This document shows positions 15,103-23,833 of a stretch of 36,398 bases of DNA, in pieces (position 1 is the stretch's first letter; every line of letters begins with the position of its first letter). Under the pieces are notes generated by a model. That model ran no database searches. It was not told the origin of the DNA and saw only the letters and a list, made by a program, of their open reading frames with translations. Location of the stretch: NCBI GenBank assembly GCA_947475005.1, contig CANJLI010000019.1:1-36398 (forward strand), in the 5' to 3' direction. The position numbers were made by a program, and so were the translations under genes. Source of the stretch: Deltaproteobacteria bacterium (GTDB lineage Bacteria > Bdellovibrionota_B > Oligoflexia > Oligoflexales > Bog-1112).

Positions 15103-15408
15103 TCACTTCTTTTTCATAGAATCCGGCAAGATATCGATGCCCAGCTTCTTGCCCAACTTGATGGCCAAGGGGAGCGTTATAGGAGAGAAGGGCAAAATCA
15201 GTAAGGCACCAAATCCCATACTTTTGAGCACGCTGCGAAATTGTTGATTCGCGCGATTCATTTCTTCGCTGCTGGCTTGTCCCACTACAAACCGCTGATA
15301 GGTCTGCAACATGGATTTGGTCTCGTTGGTTTCTTCAGCCAAGGCTTTTTCTAGTCGGAGAAAAAACGCGCGTGCCAGTTTGAGGCCGATGGGTTCTTTC
15401 TTTGTCAT
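15103..15408 (-). CDS. Small protein with LETM1-like C-terminal motif, last gene of the bat operon
   Basis: A 101-residue protein whose ATG overlaps the batE stop (ATGA), so it is the last gene of the operon. The N-terminal two thirds are charged and helical. The C-terminus GALLILPFSPITLPLAIKLG (about 73-92) with LGIDILPDSM resembles the LPF..LP...K..ILP.S motif of LETM1-domain proteins. That resemblance is from memory and the hydrophobic stretch could instead be a single membrane anchor. No other conserved motif is visible. Function unknown; the context suggests an accessory of the Bat complex. Confidence 0.55.
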   Translation of the reverse strand: MTKKEPIGLKLARAFFLRLEKALAEETNETKSMLQTYQRFVVGQASSEEMNRANQQFRSVLKSMGFGALLILPFSPITLPLAIKLGKKLGIDILPDSMKKK

Positions 15409-16154
15409 GGGTACACTCGAATGGCACTGGCATCTACCCAGCCCTTACGCTCTTCCTTATCTTCCACCAGTAGGATCTGGGCCCATTCCCCGTTGGTTTG
15501 CAGCCAGATCAAGGGCGCCCCTTCATGCAGGGTAAACAGCGAGAGGTTATGTGCCCCCGGTGCAGAGTGCACCGCAGCTTCCTTGCTAACCACCGCACCC
15601 CAAATTTCTCGCGACTGCGCCTGCTTCCAGGTGGCGGCAGCGAATAAGCTAGCGAGGAGGAGGCCCCCTTGGCCGATTTTTTTTACTGCCTTCAAGCGAG
15701 AAACACACGTGCCCAAGCTGCAGAGCAGAAAAGAAAGACCAGCAAGAAGGGCGGCTATCCATGCAATCTCAGAGGCAGTCGCCCAATTTTTCCAAAAGAA
15801 AAACGGAGAAGGGCTGCGTGTGAGTTGCAGATGATCGCCCCCTTTTTGATGTACCAGAGTCAGATTGGCCTTGATATCCGGATTGCGAGGGAGCAGCCCT
15901 CTGGCGGCTAAGTAAGCCGCTTTAGCCTCTCCCCAGGCTTGGGTACGGTAGTAGCTGTTGCCCAAGTTGTAATACAGGTACCCGCTAGGCGTCCCTTGCT
16001 TCACCAAACTTTGATACAACGACACCGCTTGGGGATAGTCCCCCTTGTCGTACGCTTCACGTGCTTGGGTGAAGATAGTCTCCGGTGTAGCCGCCGCAAG
16101 GGTGGGTGCAAGGGAAAATAAAACCAGAAGTTGAATTAAACATTTGATTACCAT
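15405..16154 (-). CDS. batE: BatE-like TPR/SH3 protein
   Basis: A 249-residue protein. The signal peptide ends near LAAA. TPR repeats (about 30-105: AYDKGDYPQAVSLYQSL, YYNLGNSYYRTQAWGEAK) are followed by two membrane segments (around 127-175) and a C-terminal SH3b-like domain (about 187-249, with VHSAPG and KGWVDASAIR). This order matches BatE of Bacteroides and Leptospira aerotolerance operons. It likely scaffolds the VWA proteins at the inner membrane. It overlaps batD by 7 bp and the next gene by 4 bp, so translation is coupled. Confidence 0.82.
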   Translation of the reverse strand: MVIKCLIQLLVLFSLAPTLAAATPETIFTQAREAYDKGDYPQAVSLYQSLVKQGTPSGYLYYNLGNSYYRTQAWGEAKAAYLAARGLLPRNPDIKANLTLVHQKGGDHLQLTRSPSPFFFWKNWATASEIAWIAALLAGLSFLLCSLGTCVSRLKAVKKIGQGGLLLASLFAAATWKQAQSREIWGAVVSKEAAVHSAPGAHNLSLFTLHEGAPLIWLQTNGEWAQILLVEDKEERKGWVDASAIRVYP

Positions 16155-17944
16155 TTTTTATCAACCTCTTTGGCAAGGACCACCAGTTGCGTCATCATGT
16201 CCTTGGCTTCCTCCGGTGAAAGCGCTTGGGCGGAGTATGCGCTGGTCTCCAATCGCGCAGCCATACGCTGTACCCGCTCGCACAAGTCTTTCTGAATGCC
16301 GCGAGAGGCAAACAGCGCATCCAGCTCTTGGCGTGTAAGCGCCGCTCCTTTACAGCCTGCCAATACGCCGAGATAGTTGCGCAACTCTCCATAGAGCACT
16401 TGCGCGCCTTGTACAGGATCCATCCGAGCTGTACTCCCAACCATGGCTTCGAATTTCTTCCATGCCTGGGAGCGAGAACGGCGAAGCTCGGAAGCCCCTC
16501 GCCTGCGTAGATACATCCACAGACAACACACGAGATAGATAAGGAACGGAATCCCTGCCACAAGGCAAGAGACATGCCTTTGGCAAAGCACAGGGGCTTC
16601 TTTCCACTCGCCTCGGTACAGATCCACCACATCATCCACAGCGGCCGGCAAGGCCACTGGCGTCACCGTACCTCCACCCGAGGCAGCAACCGCAGGAGCC
16701 TCTGCGCCGCCCTCTACAGTGAGGGTGCCCAAAGGTACAATGATCTCTGAAAATTTTTCCAAAGTCGGATCAAAGAATGCGAGTCGGTACGTACCAAGGG
16801 AAAAAGTCCCCGCTTGACTTGCAACCAAAGCAAACTTGAATATGCCACGGCTCATGAGCCCCTTCTCTGCAGAAGGCTCTTCCTTACTCTCAGGTTTATC
16901 CTCATACGCGCGTAACCCTGAGGGAAAAGACAAAGAAACTTTGCCAAGACGATCGAGGGTACCTTTGCCTTGAATTTGCAATGTCAGCGTACTGGTTTCC
17001 CCAACCTTTACTTCGTGAGCGCTCAGAGAAGCGCTGCCCATAAAGGACCCGACCAACCCGAGATGGTCGCGAGGATCCTTGGGGATGGGACGCACAGTCA
17101 ATGTGCTAGCCGCTGCTTCTACCACTTTATTTACAACACGGCCCTGGTTGAAAAACCCAGAAAAAATATCATCCATACTGCGAGGGGACCGCTTGGAAGC
17201 CACTACCATACCTGCTTGCAGGCGAAAAGGAGGCACTGCGATTGCGCCCGCTTTTTGCGGCATCCAGACTTCTCGCAAGCGAATCACCTGATACACTTCC
17301 CCGTTGATCGTCTCTTGTCCGCGATCTTCCCCCAAGGGCAGTACACGCACAGCGGTGGCTTTTTCTCCAATGACTTCTGCCTTTGCAAGGTCCACACGGT
17401 GGTAAATTTTCACTGTCATCACAACTGGCTGGGTTTCATAGGGTGTCGTGGTGGAAAATTCTCTGCGAATGAACAGAGCCGGTGTACGTGCCTCTGTAGC
17501 AGAACCCCCGTTGTTGGTCTTGTTGTTGTCCTCTTGCTGCGAAGGAACAGCAGCTGCAGAACCTGCTGCGGTCACCGTCAAGGTGAGAGGACGAGTGGAG
17601 TAGGTTTTGCCATCGATCTCGATAGAAAAACTCGGAATGTTCACCACCCCGGCCTCTTGAGGCTCCAAGCTGTAACTATAGGTCACTTGGCGTGAAACAT
17701 GCCCATTGGTAATGGAGATATTGGACGAGGTACCCGATCCAGTTCTTCTCACATTCGGGATTGTGGGGATTTCAATCTCTCGAGTTAAATCGCCTTCCAC
17801 TGAAAGCTGCAACTCTGCTGCCTCGCCCACCGGAACGGAAGCAGGGGAAATGTCGATGGTAAAGGGAGGCGCAGATTCCCCTCGCAAAAGAACCGGGGTC
17901 AGTATCCAGAACCAGCATAAAAGTTGTCGTTTCCAACGTTGCAT
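16148..17944 (-). CDS. batD: BatD-like oxygen-tolerance protein
   Basis: A 598-residue protein with a signal peptide, large periplasmic beta-sandwich regions starting FTIDISPASVPVGEAAEL, a Gly/Asn-rich linker near 140, and one membrane segment at about 462-483 followed by a cytoplasmic helical tail. This is the BatD architecture (DUF11-like repeats plus one TM). The family is required for Bat-complex activity in Bacteroides and some other bacteria, where it affects oxygen stress and cell-surface properties. It lies 6 bp after batB and overlaps batE. Family call rests on position, size and motif pattern. Confidence 0.85.
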   Translation of the reverse strand: MQRWKRQLLCWFWILTPVLLRGESAPPFTIDISPASVPVGEAAELQLSVEGDLTREIEIPTIPNVRRTGSGTSSNISITNGHVSRQVTYSYSLEPQEAGVVNIPSFSIEIDGKTYSTRPLTLTVTAAGSAAAVPSQQEDNNKTNNGGSATEARTPALFIRREFSTTTPYETQPVVMTVKIYHRVDLAKAEVIGEKATAVRVLPLGEDRGQETINGEVYQVIRLREVWMPQKAGAIAVPPFRLQAGMVVASKRSPRSMDDIFSGFFNQGRVVNKVVEAAASTLTVRPIPKDPRDHLGLVGSFMGSASLSAHEVKVGETSTLTLQIQGKGTLDRLGKVSLSFPSGLRAYEDKPESKEEPSAEKGLMSRGIFKFALVASQAGTFSLGTYRLAFFDPTLEKFSEIIVPLGTLTVEGGAEAPAVAASGGGTVTPVALPAAVDDVVDLYRGEWKEAPVLCQRHVSCLVAGIPFLIYLVCCLWMYLRRRGASELRRSRSQAWKKFEAMVGSTARMDPVQGAQVLYGELRNYLGVLAGCKGAALTRQELDALFASRGIQKDLCERVQRMAARLETSAYSAQALSPEEAKDMMTQLVVLAKEVDKKW

Positions 17945-17950
17945 ATGTAA

Positions 17951-19810
17951 TCACCAATCTTGTTTGGGGGCGGCGGAAGGGGATGCCTCTGCCTTAAATG
18001 GAACCCCGAGCACTTCTTCTTCCGCCTCTACGCTGCGCAGCAATCGTTCTGCCGCTTTTCGATCCAGTTGTTCTGGAGTTTCAGGAGCCGGTTCGGGTGC
18101 GCTGTCCTTTGGGGGCTCCTTCTTTTCTTCCCCAGATTCATCTTTCTTATTCTCGTCTTTTTTATCGGACTTGTCTTGTTCCTGCTTATCTTCTTTCTTG
18201 TCGTCCTGCTTATCTTCTTTCTTGTCGTCCTTCTTATTCTCGTCTTTCTTATCTTGTTCCTGCTTGTCTTCTTTCTTATCTTGTTCCTGCTTGTCCTCTT
18301 TCTTATCCTGTTCCTGCTTCTCGTCCTTCTTATCGTCCTTTTTATTCTCGTCTTTCTTGTCGTCTTTCTTTTTTTCTTCCTCTTCTTTGAGCTTACGCTG
18401 CACCCATTCGAGGTTCTCTTTCGCATCTTTGTCTTGGGGGGAAAGTTGCAGCACCTGTTCGTAGGCAGCAGCTGCTTCTTTCAACTTACCCGTTGTCACC
18501 AAGGTATTACCCAAGTTGAATTGGGATTTGATCTGCAACTGAGGATCCTTGGATTGTGCAGCTTTGGCAAACCCCTCGAGAGCCCCCTCGAATTTCCCAG
18601 CTCGAAATTGGCTCACCGCACGGTTGTAAGTGGCTACCAAATCCTCTGGATTTTTTCCCTCCTCTTTCTGAAATGCCTCAACTGCTTTTTCGTATTCCTT
18701 TTTTTGGTACAATCCCTCCCCTGCAGAACCTGCTTGTCCACGTTCTGAGAACGAGAACACAAGAAGAGGCAGAAAGAACCATCCCAGCACAGCTCCATTT
18801 TTTCGTCGACGAGGGCGCACAAACTCACGCATTGCTACTTCCAAAAAGAGAAAGAATAATGCAACGAGCAAAAACCAAGGAAAACGTTCATACCAAATTT
18901 TCTGTCGTGTGGTCCCATAGGCTTGATCGGGAAGTTCCCCTCGAATCCCCTTCTTATAGATAGTCTCCAGCTCAAAGCTCCCCGTGGTGGAACGCAGATA
19001 TTGCGCCCCCGTCAGCGTTGCAATCTCTTCGAGGGTTTTGGCATCGAGTCGGCTCACAATTACATTTCCAGCCGCGTCTTTTTTGAATCCCCCTTTTTCC
19101 AAGGGAATGGGGGCGCCCTCCTCACTACCGATGCCGATGGCAAAAATTCGAATGCCTTTTTCCTTTGCTAGTTTTGCCATCTCCAAAGGATTCGTACCGT
19201 GATCCTCTCCATCGGTAATCAGCAGGATGGCTTTGCCTTGGCTTTCCTCGGGACTTGCCTTCTCCAAACTGTCGATGGATTTTTTGATGGCACTCCCCAC
19301 TGCAGTCCCTTGTACCGGCATGAGATTCACATCGAGTTGACTGATAAACATCTTGGCCATGCGATAGTCCTGAGTGAGAGGACATTGCACAAAAGCCTCT
19401 CCCGCAAAGGCTACGATGCCGATGCGATCGCCTTGGAGCAGAGATAAGAGATCGATCATCTCTCGTTTGGATCGCTCCAATCGAGAGGGAGAAATATCCG
19501 TAGCCAGCATGGAGGTAGATAAATCGAGGGCTACCATCAGATCGATGCCTCCCTTCGGCACATCCTTCCATTCAAATCCCCATCGAGGACGCGCGAGAGC
19601 GAAGACCAAAAAGGTCCATGCAAGAACCAAACAGAGCATCTTGCTCCAGGCCCGCTGAGGGCGCCATCGATGCGTAAGGAGTTCGGAAAACCGACTGCTG
19701 GCAATTTGTTTCCAATTTTTGGCGCGACTGCGATGTTGATACACCAAAAGCCCCAGCAAAAAAGGAAGGGCCCAAAGCAAAAGTAGAGACTCGGGGTGTT
19801 GGAAATCCAT
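17951..19810 (-). CDS. batB: Fused BatB-BatC: VWA protein with TPR and acidic/lysine repeat tail
   Basis: A 619-residue protein. The start is at 19810, where the ATG shares its A with the batA stop (TAATG), so translation is coupled. Two N-terminal hydrophobic segments surround ~7-25 and 57-73. The VWA domain spans about 89-285 with MIDAS DLSTSM (96-101), T and D later. Two more membrane segments follow (about 310-330 and 343-360), then TPR repeats (368-470) as in BatC, a Lys/Asp/Glu/Gln low-complexity stretch (about 475-560) and a Pro/Glu-rich end. BatB and BatC are separate in several species and appear fused here. It probably forms the core of the complex with batA. Confidence 0.9.
   Translation of the reverse strand: MDFQHPESLLLLWALPFLLGLLVYQHRSRAKNWKQIASSRFSELLTHRWRPQRAWSKMLCLVLAWTFLVFALARPRWGFEWKDVPKGGIDLMVALDLSTSMLATDISPSRLERSKREMIDLLSLLQGDRIGIVAFAGEAFVQCPLTQDYRMAKMFISQLDVNLMPVQGTAVGSAIKKSIDSLEKASPEESQGKAILLITDGEDHGTNPLEMAKLAKEKGIRIFAIGIGSEEGAPIPLEKGGFKKDAAGNVIVSRLDAKTLEEIATLTGAQYLRSTTGSFELETIYKKGIRGELPDQAYGTTRQKIWYERFPWFLLVALFFLFLEVAMREFVRPRRRKNGAVLGWFFLPLLVFSFSERGQAGSAGEGLYQKKEYEKAVEAFQKEEGKNPEDLVATYNRAVSQFRAGKFEGALEGFAKAAQSKDPQLQIKSQFNLGNTLVTTGKLKEAAAAYEQVLQLSPQDKDAKENLEWVQRKLKEEEEKKKDDKKDENKKDDKKDEKQEQDKKEDKQEQDKKEDKQEQDKKDENKKDDKKEDKQDDKKEDKQEQDKSDKKDENKKDESGEEKKEPPKDSAPEPAPETPEQLDRKAAERLLRSVEAEEEVLGVPFKAEASPSAAPKQDW
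18128..18395. repeat. Imperfect tandem repeats encoding the KD/KE/Q-rich tail of BatB-BatC
   Basis: The coding strand repeats units such as DKKEDKQEQ, DKKDENKKD and KKEDKQD. The DNA copies differ only slightly, so replication slippage could change length without shifting the frame if units are multiples of three. The encoded region should be highly charged and disordered. Confidence 0.7.
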
Positions 19811-20784
19811 TAGGGTACCCGCCTCAAACGTGTGAATCGCAACAAGAGTTCCATCAACAAGAGACCCAAGCCGGCCCAAGCCCAGCCTTCGTAATTCTCA
19901 TCATACTGTTGAAACACCTGTGCTTTGGATTCTGCTTTTTCCAATTGATCGATGGTGGCATAGACCTTCACCAAATTCTCGGTGTCAGAAGCCGTGAAAT
20001 ATTGCCCCCCTGTGATTTCTGCAATCTGGGTGAGCAACTTGTCATCGAGATCCAAGATTACCTGGGTGTAACCACGGTCTGTACGAATGGGCACCGGTCC
20101 ATGACTTCCAATCCCGATGGTATAGATCTTAACTCCCATGGTTTTGGCAGCCTCTGCTGCAGAGACTGGGTTGAGTTTGCCTGCGTTGTTACTCCCATCG
20201 GTGAGGAGCACGATAATTTTGCTCTTGGCTGTAAGTTCCTTTAAGCGGTTGGTCGCTACCCCGATGGCATCCCCAATCGCAGTGGCATCACCTGCCATAC
20301 CGATTTGAGCTTGATCCAAAAAGGTGAGCAATACATCGTGATCCAAGGTGAGAGGCGCTTGGCTATAAGCATGGGTACCGAAGACCACCATACCCAGACG
20401 ATCCTCTGTCCTCTTTTGGATGAACTGGGATAGCACATGCTTCACCACCGCAAGTCGGTCGTGACGTTTGCCCTCGAGAACAAAGTCCAAGGCTTGCATA
20501 CTGCCCGAGGTATCGATGACCAACATGATATCGAGACCCTCGGTTTTCTTCTCGTGTTGCGTACGACCTGTCTGTGGACGGGCCAAGGCTACAACCACAC
20601 AAAGAATAGAGAGACATCGCAACACAAACAAAAGATGACGAAAGCGCACCCACAAAGAAGGTGTCACACGTGCAACAGATGCACTAGAAGAAATGCGCAA
20701 TGCTGGACGATGACGCAGATACCGATAGGTCAACGGCAATAATAAAAGTAGAAGTAAGAAAGCTTGGGGATATGCAAACCACAT
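19810..20784 (-). CDS. batA: BatA-like VWA membrane protein
   Basis: A 324-residue protein with two N-terminal hydrophobic segments (about 6-22 and 52-68), a VWA domain with MIDAS DTSGSM (91-96), a later T and LLTDG, and a C-terminal membrane segment (around 300-318). It matches BatA of aerotolerance operons. The VWA metal site probably binds protein partners, with the MoxR ATPase driving remodelling. The stop TAA overlaps the batB ATG. The final residues RLRRVP are basic and cytoplasmic. Annotation is firm at family level; physiological role in this organism is inferred. Confidence 0.9.
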   Translation of the reverse strand: MWFAYPQAFLLLLLLLPLTYRYLRHRPALRISSSASVARVTPSLWVRFRHLLFVLRCLSILCVVVALARPQTGRTQHEKKTEGLDIMLVIDTSGSMQALDFVLEGKRHDRLAVVKHVLSQFIQKRTEDRLGMVVFGTHAYSQAPLTLDHDVLLTFLDQAQIGMAGDATAIGDAIGVATNRLKELTAKSKIIVLLTDGSNNAGKLNPVSAAEAAKTMGVKIYTIGIGSHGPVPIRTDRGYTQVILDLDDKLLTQIAEITGGQYFTASDTENLVKVYATIDQLEKAESKAQVFQQYDENYEGWAWAGLGLLLMELLLRFTRLRRVP

Positions 20785-20787
20785 AAC

Positions 20788-21375
20788 TTAGCTCCCCGTC
20801 TCAGGCGTATCGATGGTTTGGTTCCACCATTTGATCCACAGAAGAATTTTTTCATGACTCTCCGTAGCTTCCTGCAAAGAAGTCTCGGCTTTGGCAAACT
20901 TAATTAAATCAGACCGCTCAAAAAAACGGCTCATATCCTGTTTTCTCTCCGTGGAAAATTGGGGCAATGCCTGAAGTTGAGCCCGAAGCTCTCGCAAAGT
21001 CATCTCCGTAGCTGAAAACCCACAGGTGAGCTCTAGATACCGACGTAAACCAAAGCTGAGTTGATAAAAATACTCCGATTTTGCTTTGCCCACAAAAGGA
21101 TGAGGGGGGGTAAGCCCTTGCAAATATCGATTCGCAACGAGAAGCGGATCCTCGGGTGCAGGCGGAGGGGCTGCTTTTCTTCGTTTCCAAAGCCAGTAGA
21201 GCAACGCTGCAAGTAGGAGAATTGCGGCTGCAAGAAGGGCCCAGGTGCGCCAGTCTCCCCAACTCCATACGTAGGGGATGAGCTCGCGAATGTCGTGGGG
21301 CAAGTGATCCGGCTCTGCTGGCACACTGGTGGGTGCAGCTGGAATCGGAGGTACAGGGGCAACTTGCTGGCTCAT
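20788..21375 (-). CDS. DUF4381-like membrane protein of the bat operon
   Basis: A 195-residue protein starting at 21375, where its ATG overlaps the upstream stop (ATGA). A Pro-rich N-terminus precedes one membrane segment (about 46-64, WALLAAAILLLAALLYWLWK). The C-terminal part (90-190) is helical, with ELTCGFSATEMTLRELRAQL and FFERSDLIKFAKAE, as in DUF4381-type proteins found between DUF58 and VWA genes. A longer frame begins further upstream but overlaps the DUF58 gene and lacks a ribosome site. Likely an inner-membrane partner of the MoxR-VWA complex. Confidence 0.7.
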   Translation of the reverse strand: MSQQVAPVPPIPAAPTSVPAEPDHLPHDIRELIPYVWSWGDWRTWALLAAAILLLAALLYWLWKRRKAAPPPAPEDPLLVANRYLQGLTPPHPFVGKAKSEYFYQLSFGLRRYLELTCGFSATEMTLRELRAQLQALPQFSTERKQDMSRFFERSDLIKFAKAETSLQEATESHEKILLWIKWWNQTIDTPETGS

Positions 21376-22262
21376 CGACCGCCTCCTTTGGCGCGACGCT
21401 CCCGCTCCTGCATAAGCCGAACAAGGGGACGCACCACAGAATCTTGGGTAGAGAGGAAAAAGAAATCGGTCTTGTTCTTGCGAAAGTGCTTCTGCAAAGA
21501 AGCGGCATGCGCGGCACCGACTTGTGCGTACTGACTGCGACTGCCTGCGTGAGAGGTATCCAACCAGAGGGGTTGCTGGGTCTCTGCATCTTCCAACGCC
21601 AAAATCCCTGCAGGGAGTACCTCTTGTTCCCACGGATCATACACGGGCACACAGACAAGATCGTGTCGATTGCGTATGGCTTGAAGCGGGCGCTGCCACT
21701 CGGTGCCAAAGAAGTCGGAGAGGCAAAAGCACAGAGTTTTTCTTTTGCATACACCTGCAAGAAATTGGCTCACCTCTGCCATGCGGGTGCCGGTCCCTGC
21801 ACTCTCGTGGTCCAATACGGTGCGTATGATTTGCCAAATGTGAGCGCGCCCTTTTTTTGGGGGCAGGTATCGCTCCACATGATCGGAAAAAACCAAGAGA
21901 CCCACTTTGTCGTTGTTTTTACTTGCTAAAAAAGCAAGCACAGCGGCGAGCTCCGCTGCAATCTCTTGCTTGAATCTCCCGGTGGTACCGAAATTCATAG
22001 AAGCACTCACGTCCACAAGGAGCATCAAAGTGAGCTCTCGCTCCTCACGGTACACCTTAACGAAGGGATCGTTCATACGTGCAGTAACGTTCCAATCAAT
22101 GGTACGCACATCATCACCGTGGGCGTATTCGCGTACCTTTTCAAACTCCATCCCAGAGCCCTTGAAGACGGAGGAATATTCCCCCGCCAAGGCATTGGTA
22201 GCCAAATGCCCGGCTTTGAGTTGGATATGCTGAATTTGTTGCAACAGGGAAGCGGATAACAT
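21372..22262 (-). CDS. DUF58 (MoxR-associated) protein
   Basis: A 296-residue protein with the DUF58 signature YAHGDDVRTIDWNVTARM (about 46-63) and a VWA-like DVSASMNFG strand-loop (about 84-92). DUF58 genes regularly follow moxR; the product is thought to couple the ATPase to VWA partners in the cytoplasm. No membrane segment is evident. The gene starts 11 bp after moxR and ends by ATGA overlap with the next. The C-terminus is basic and Gly-rich. Family call is secure, the molecular function is not known in detail. Confidence 0.9.
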   Translation of the reverse strand: MLSASLLQQIQHIQLKAGHLATNALAGEYSSVFKGSGMEFEKVREYAHGDDVRTIDWNVTARMNDPFVKVYREERELTLMLLVDVSASMNFGTTGRFKQEIAAELAAVLAFLASKNNDKVGLLVFSDHVERYLPPKKGRAHIWQIIRTVLDHESAGTGTRMAEVSQFLAGVCKRKTLCFCLSDFFGTEWQRPLQAIRNRHDLVCVPVYDPWEQEVLPAGILALEDAETQQPLWLDTSHAGSRSQYAQVGAAHAASLQKHFRKNKTDFFFLSTQDSVVRPLVRLMQERERRAKGGGR

Positions 22263-22273
22263 GGCTGCGCTCC

Positions 22274-23269
22274 TTAAGGTACTTCCACTCGATCCAACAC
22301 TTTTGTGATGATGTCTTCCACAGACATACCTTCGGCTTCCGCTTGGTAGGTACGACGCACTCGATGACGGAGGATATCCATGGCGACATCTTTCACATCC
22401 TGAGGCGTTACATAGCTACGCCCCTCTAGGAGGGCGTTCACGCGGGCAGCGCGATCGAGGTTGATGGAAGCACGAGGGCTGGCGCCACTCTCGATCCAAG
22501 CCGCAAGATCTGCGCAACCACACTCTGCAGGAAACCGAGTAGCAAACACCAAGTCTACGATATACACGCGAATTTTGTCGGCAATGTACACGCGGTCTAC
22601 CCACTCGCGCAACTCTCGGATGTCTTGCTTCGAGGCAACTTGTTCCAAGATCGGCGCCACAAGGGCTGCGCTGCGCATGAGGATCTCTTTCTCCTCTGCC
22701 TTGGTCCCGTAGGTGACGTTTACTTTGAAGAGAAACCGGTCCATCTGCGCTTCTGGCAGCGCGTACGTACCTTCTTGATCGATGGGGTTTTGGGTGGCCA
22801 TGACGAGAAAGGGCTCATCCAAGGGCCACGTTTGTTCCCCGATGGTAACTTGCCGCTCTTGCATGGCTTCCAAGAGAGCTGATTGCACTTTAGCCGGAGC
22901 GCGGTTGATTTCATCCGCCAAAACAAAGTTGGCGAAGATGGGGCCTTTTTTTACGCGAAACTCTGAAGTCCGCGGATCATAAATTTGGGTACCGATGACA
23001 TCGGCGGGTAAGAGATCGGGGGTAAATTGCACGCGTTTAAAGCTTAGGCTGGTGCAATCCGCCAGGGCTTTGATGGCTGTAGTTTTCGCCAAACCAGGCA
23101 CCCCTTCGAGGAGGACGTGGCCCTGAGCGATCATGGCGGATAAGAGGCGTTTGCCCACATGGGCTTGACCTACAATGCGTTTTTCGAGTTCGCGCAAGAT
23201 GGTATTTGCCTTCTGCGCTTGTTTTTGGATCTGAAGATCCAGTGCGGCGGGATCCATTTCTCCGAGCAT
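22274..23269 (-). CDS. moxR: MoxR-family AAA+ ATPase
   Basis: A 331-residue AAA+ protein with Walker A GVPGLAKT (56-63), Walker B VLADE (116-120), sensor-1 ATQNP and the family block AEINRAPAKVQSALLEAM-type sequence. MoxR ATPases act with VWA proteins as chaperones in complex maturation or stress tolerance. It is the first gene of an eight-gene minus-strand operon. The ATG has GGGAG upstream. A TATAAC-like -10 lies in the leader near 23307-23312, and the start region plus leader is duplicated at 23562-23670. Confidence 0.95.
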   Translation of the reverse strand: MLGEMDPAALDLQIQKQAQKANTILRELEKRIVGQAHVGKRLLSAMIAQGHVLLEGVPGLAKTTAIKALADCTSLSFKRVQFTPDLLPADVIGTQIYDPRTSEFRVKKGPIFANFVLADEINRAPAKVQSALLEAMQERQVTIGEQTWPLDEPFLVMATQNPIDQEGTYALPEAQMDRFLFKVNVTYGTKAEEKEILMRSAALVAPILEQVASKQDIRELREWVDRVYIADKIRVYIVDLVFATRFPAECGCADLAAWIESGASPRASINLDRAARVNALLEGRSYVTPQDVKDVAMDILRHRVRRTYQAEAEGMSVEDIITKVLDRVEVP

Positions 23270-23462
23270 ATCGATGCACTCCCTAGTGGTGAGACTCTGC
23301 TGCGCAGTTATAGCGTAAAATATAATTCTAGTAACTGGCGTTGCCTAGTTTTTTTTAGGAGGGGATACCCCGTTACCGCACCGCATCCCCCCTTTTTGAT
23401 CAAGGGTTGATATTCCGCAGATGTACATTCTGCCGTTCAATCCCATGTCAAGTTAACATCAC

Positions 23463-23531
23463 GGGGACACCCGATGCGAGTGTCCCCAACAAGAATGAAC
23501 GGTTACGGGGACACTCGCATCGGGTGTCCCC
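23463..23531. repeat. GGGGACAC-family hairpin, 25-bp perfect arms
   Basis: 23463-23487 and 23507-23531 form a perfect inverted repeat, GGGGACACCCGATGCGAG plus GTCCC-type end, around a 19-nt spacer. The arm is the same sequence as in the 11461-11534 structure apart from a few bases. It lies between the two copies of the moxR 5' end. A related GATACCCCGTTACCGCACCG stretch lies just upstream at about 23363-23385. Confidence 0.85.
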
Positions 23532-23561
23532 ACAGGGCCCTCGTTTCGCTTCTCGATCCAA

Positions 23562-23670
23562 ATGGCATTTGCCTTCTGCGCTTGTTTTTGGATCGGCGGG
23601 ATCCATTTCTTCGAGCATATCCCCTAGTGGGGAGGCTCTGCTGCGCAGTTATAGTGTAGAATAAAATATA
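23562..23670 (-). pseudogene. Duplicated moxR 5' end and leader (fragment)
   Basis: This region repeats 23199-23322, which holds the first ~24 codons of moxR, the start codon and the upstream leader. Shared blocks: ATTTGCCTTCTGCGCTTG, GGCGGGATCCATTTC, GAGCATAT, CTGCTGCGCAGTTATAG. The copy has a ~15-base internal deletion and the start codon sits at 23616-23618. It could provide a second promoter for moxR, but encodes no complete protein. Confidence 0.8.
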
Positions 23671-23808
23671 AAAGGCAAACTGGAAAAGAATGTAGATTTT
23701 TCGGGCAATTTATCTGTATCCGTCATCCCCAGCGCCTGAAGGGCGCGTCGGGGATCCCCCTCGATCGTGGGAGATGCCCATACGGCCGAGGCGGCCTGGG
23801 CATGACGG
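23671..23808. mobile_element. Truncated copy of the MITE-like element
   Basis: In reverse orientation to 2201-2394, this begins with the same GGCAAACTGGAAAAGAATG end, continues through TTTATCTGTATC and the GC-rich core, and stops after the core at about 23808; the second terminal repeat is absent. Agreement over the retained part is high, so transposition was fairly recent or the sequence is conserved. Confidence 0.8.
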
Positions 23809-23833
23809 ATACTTAAAAACTTAATCAAGTTTT

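Noticed and set aside
17960..18748. Long plus-strand open frames opposite the batB-batC tail, rich in Leu, Phe and Ser.
   Set aside because: They mirror the Lys/Asp repeats on the true coding strand and have no ribosome site.
20788..21633. Longer version of the DUF4381-like protein starting at 21633.
   Set aside because: It would overlap most of the DUF58 gene; the ATGA junction at 21372-21375 gives a natural start.
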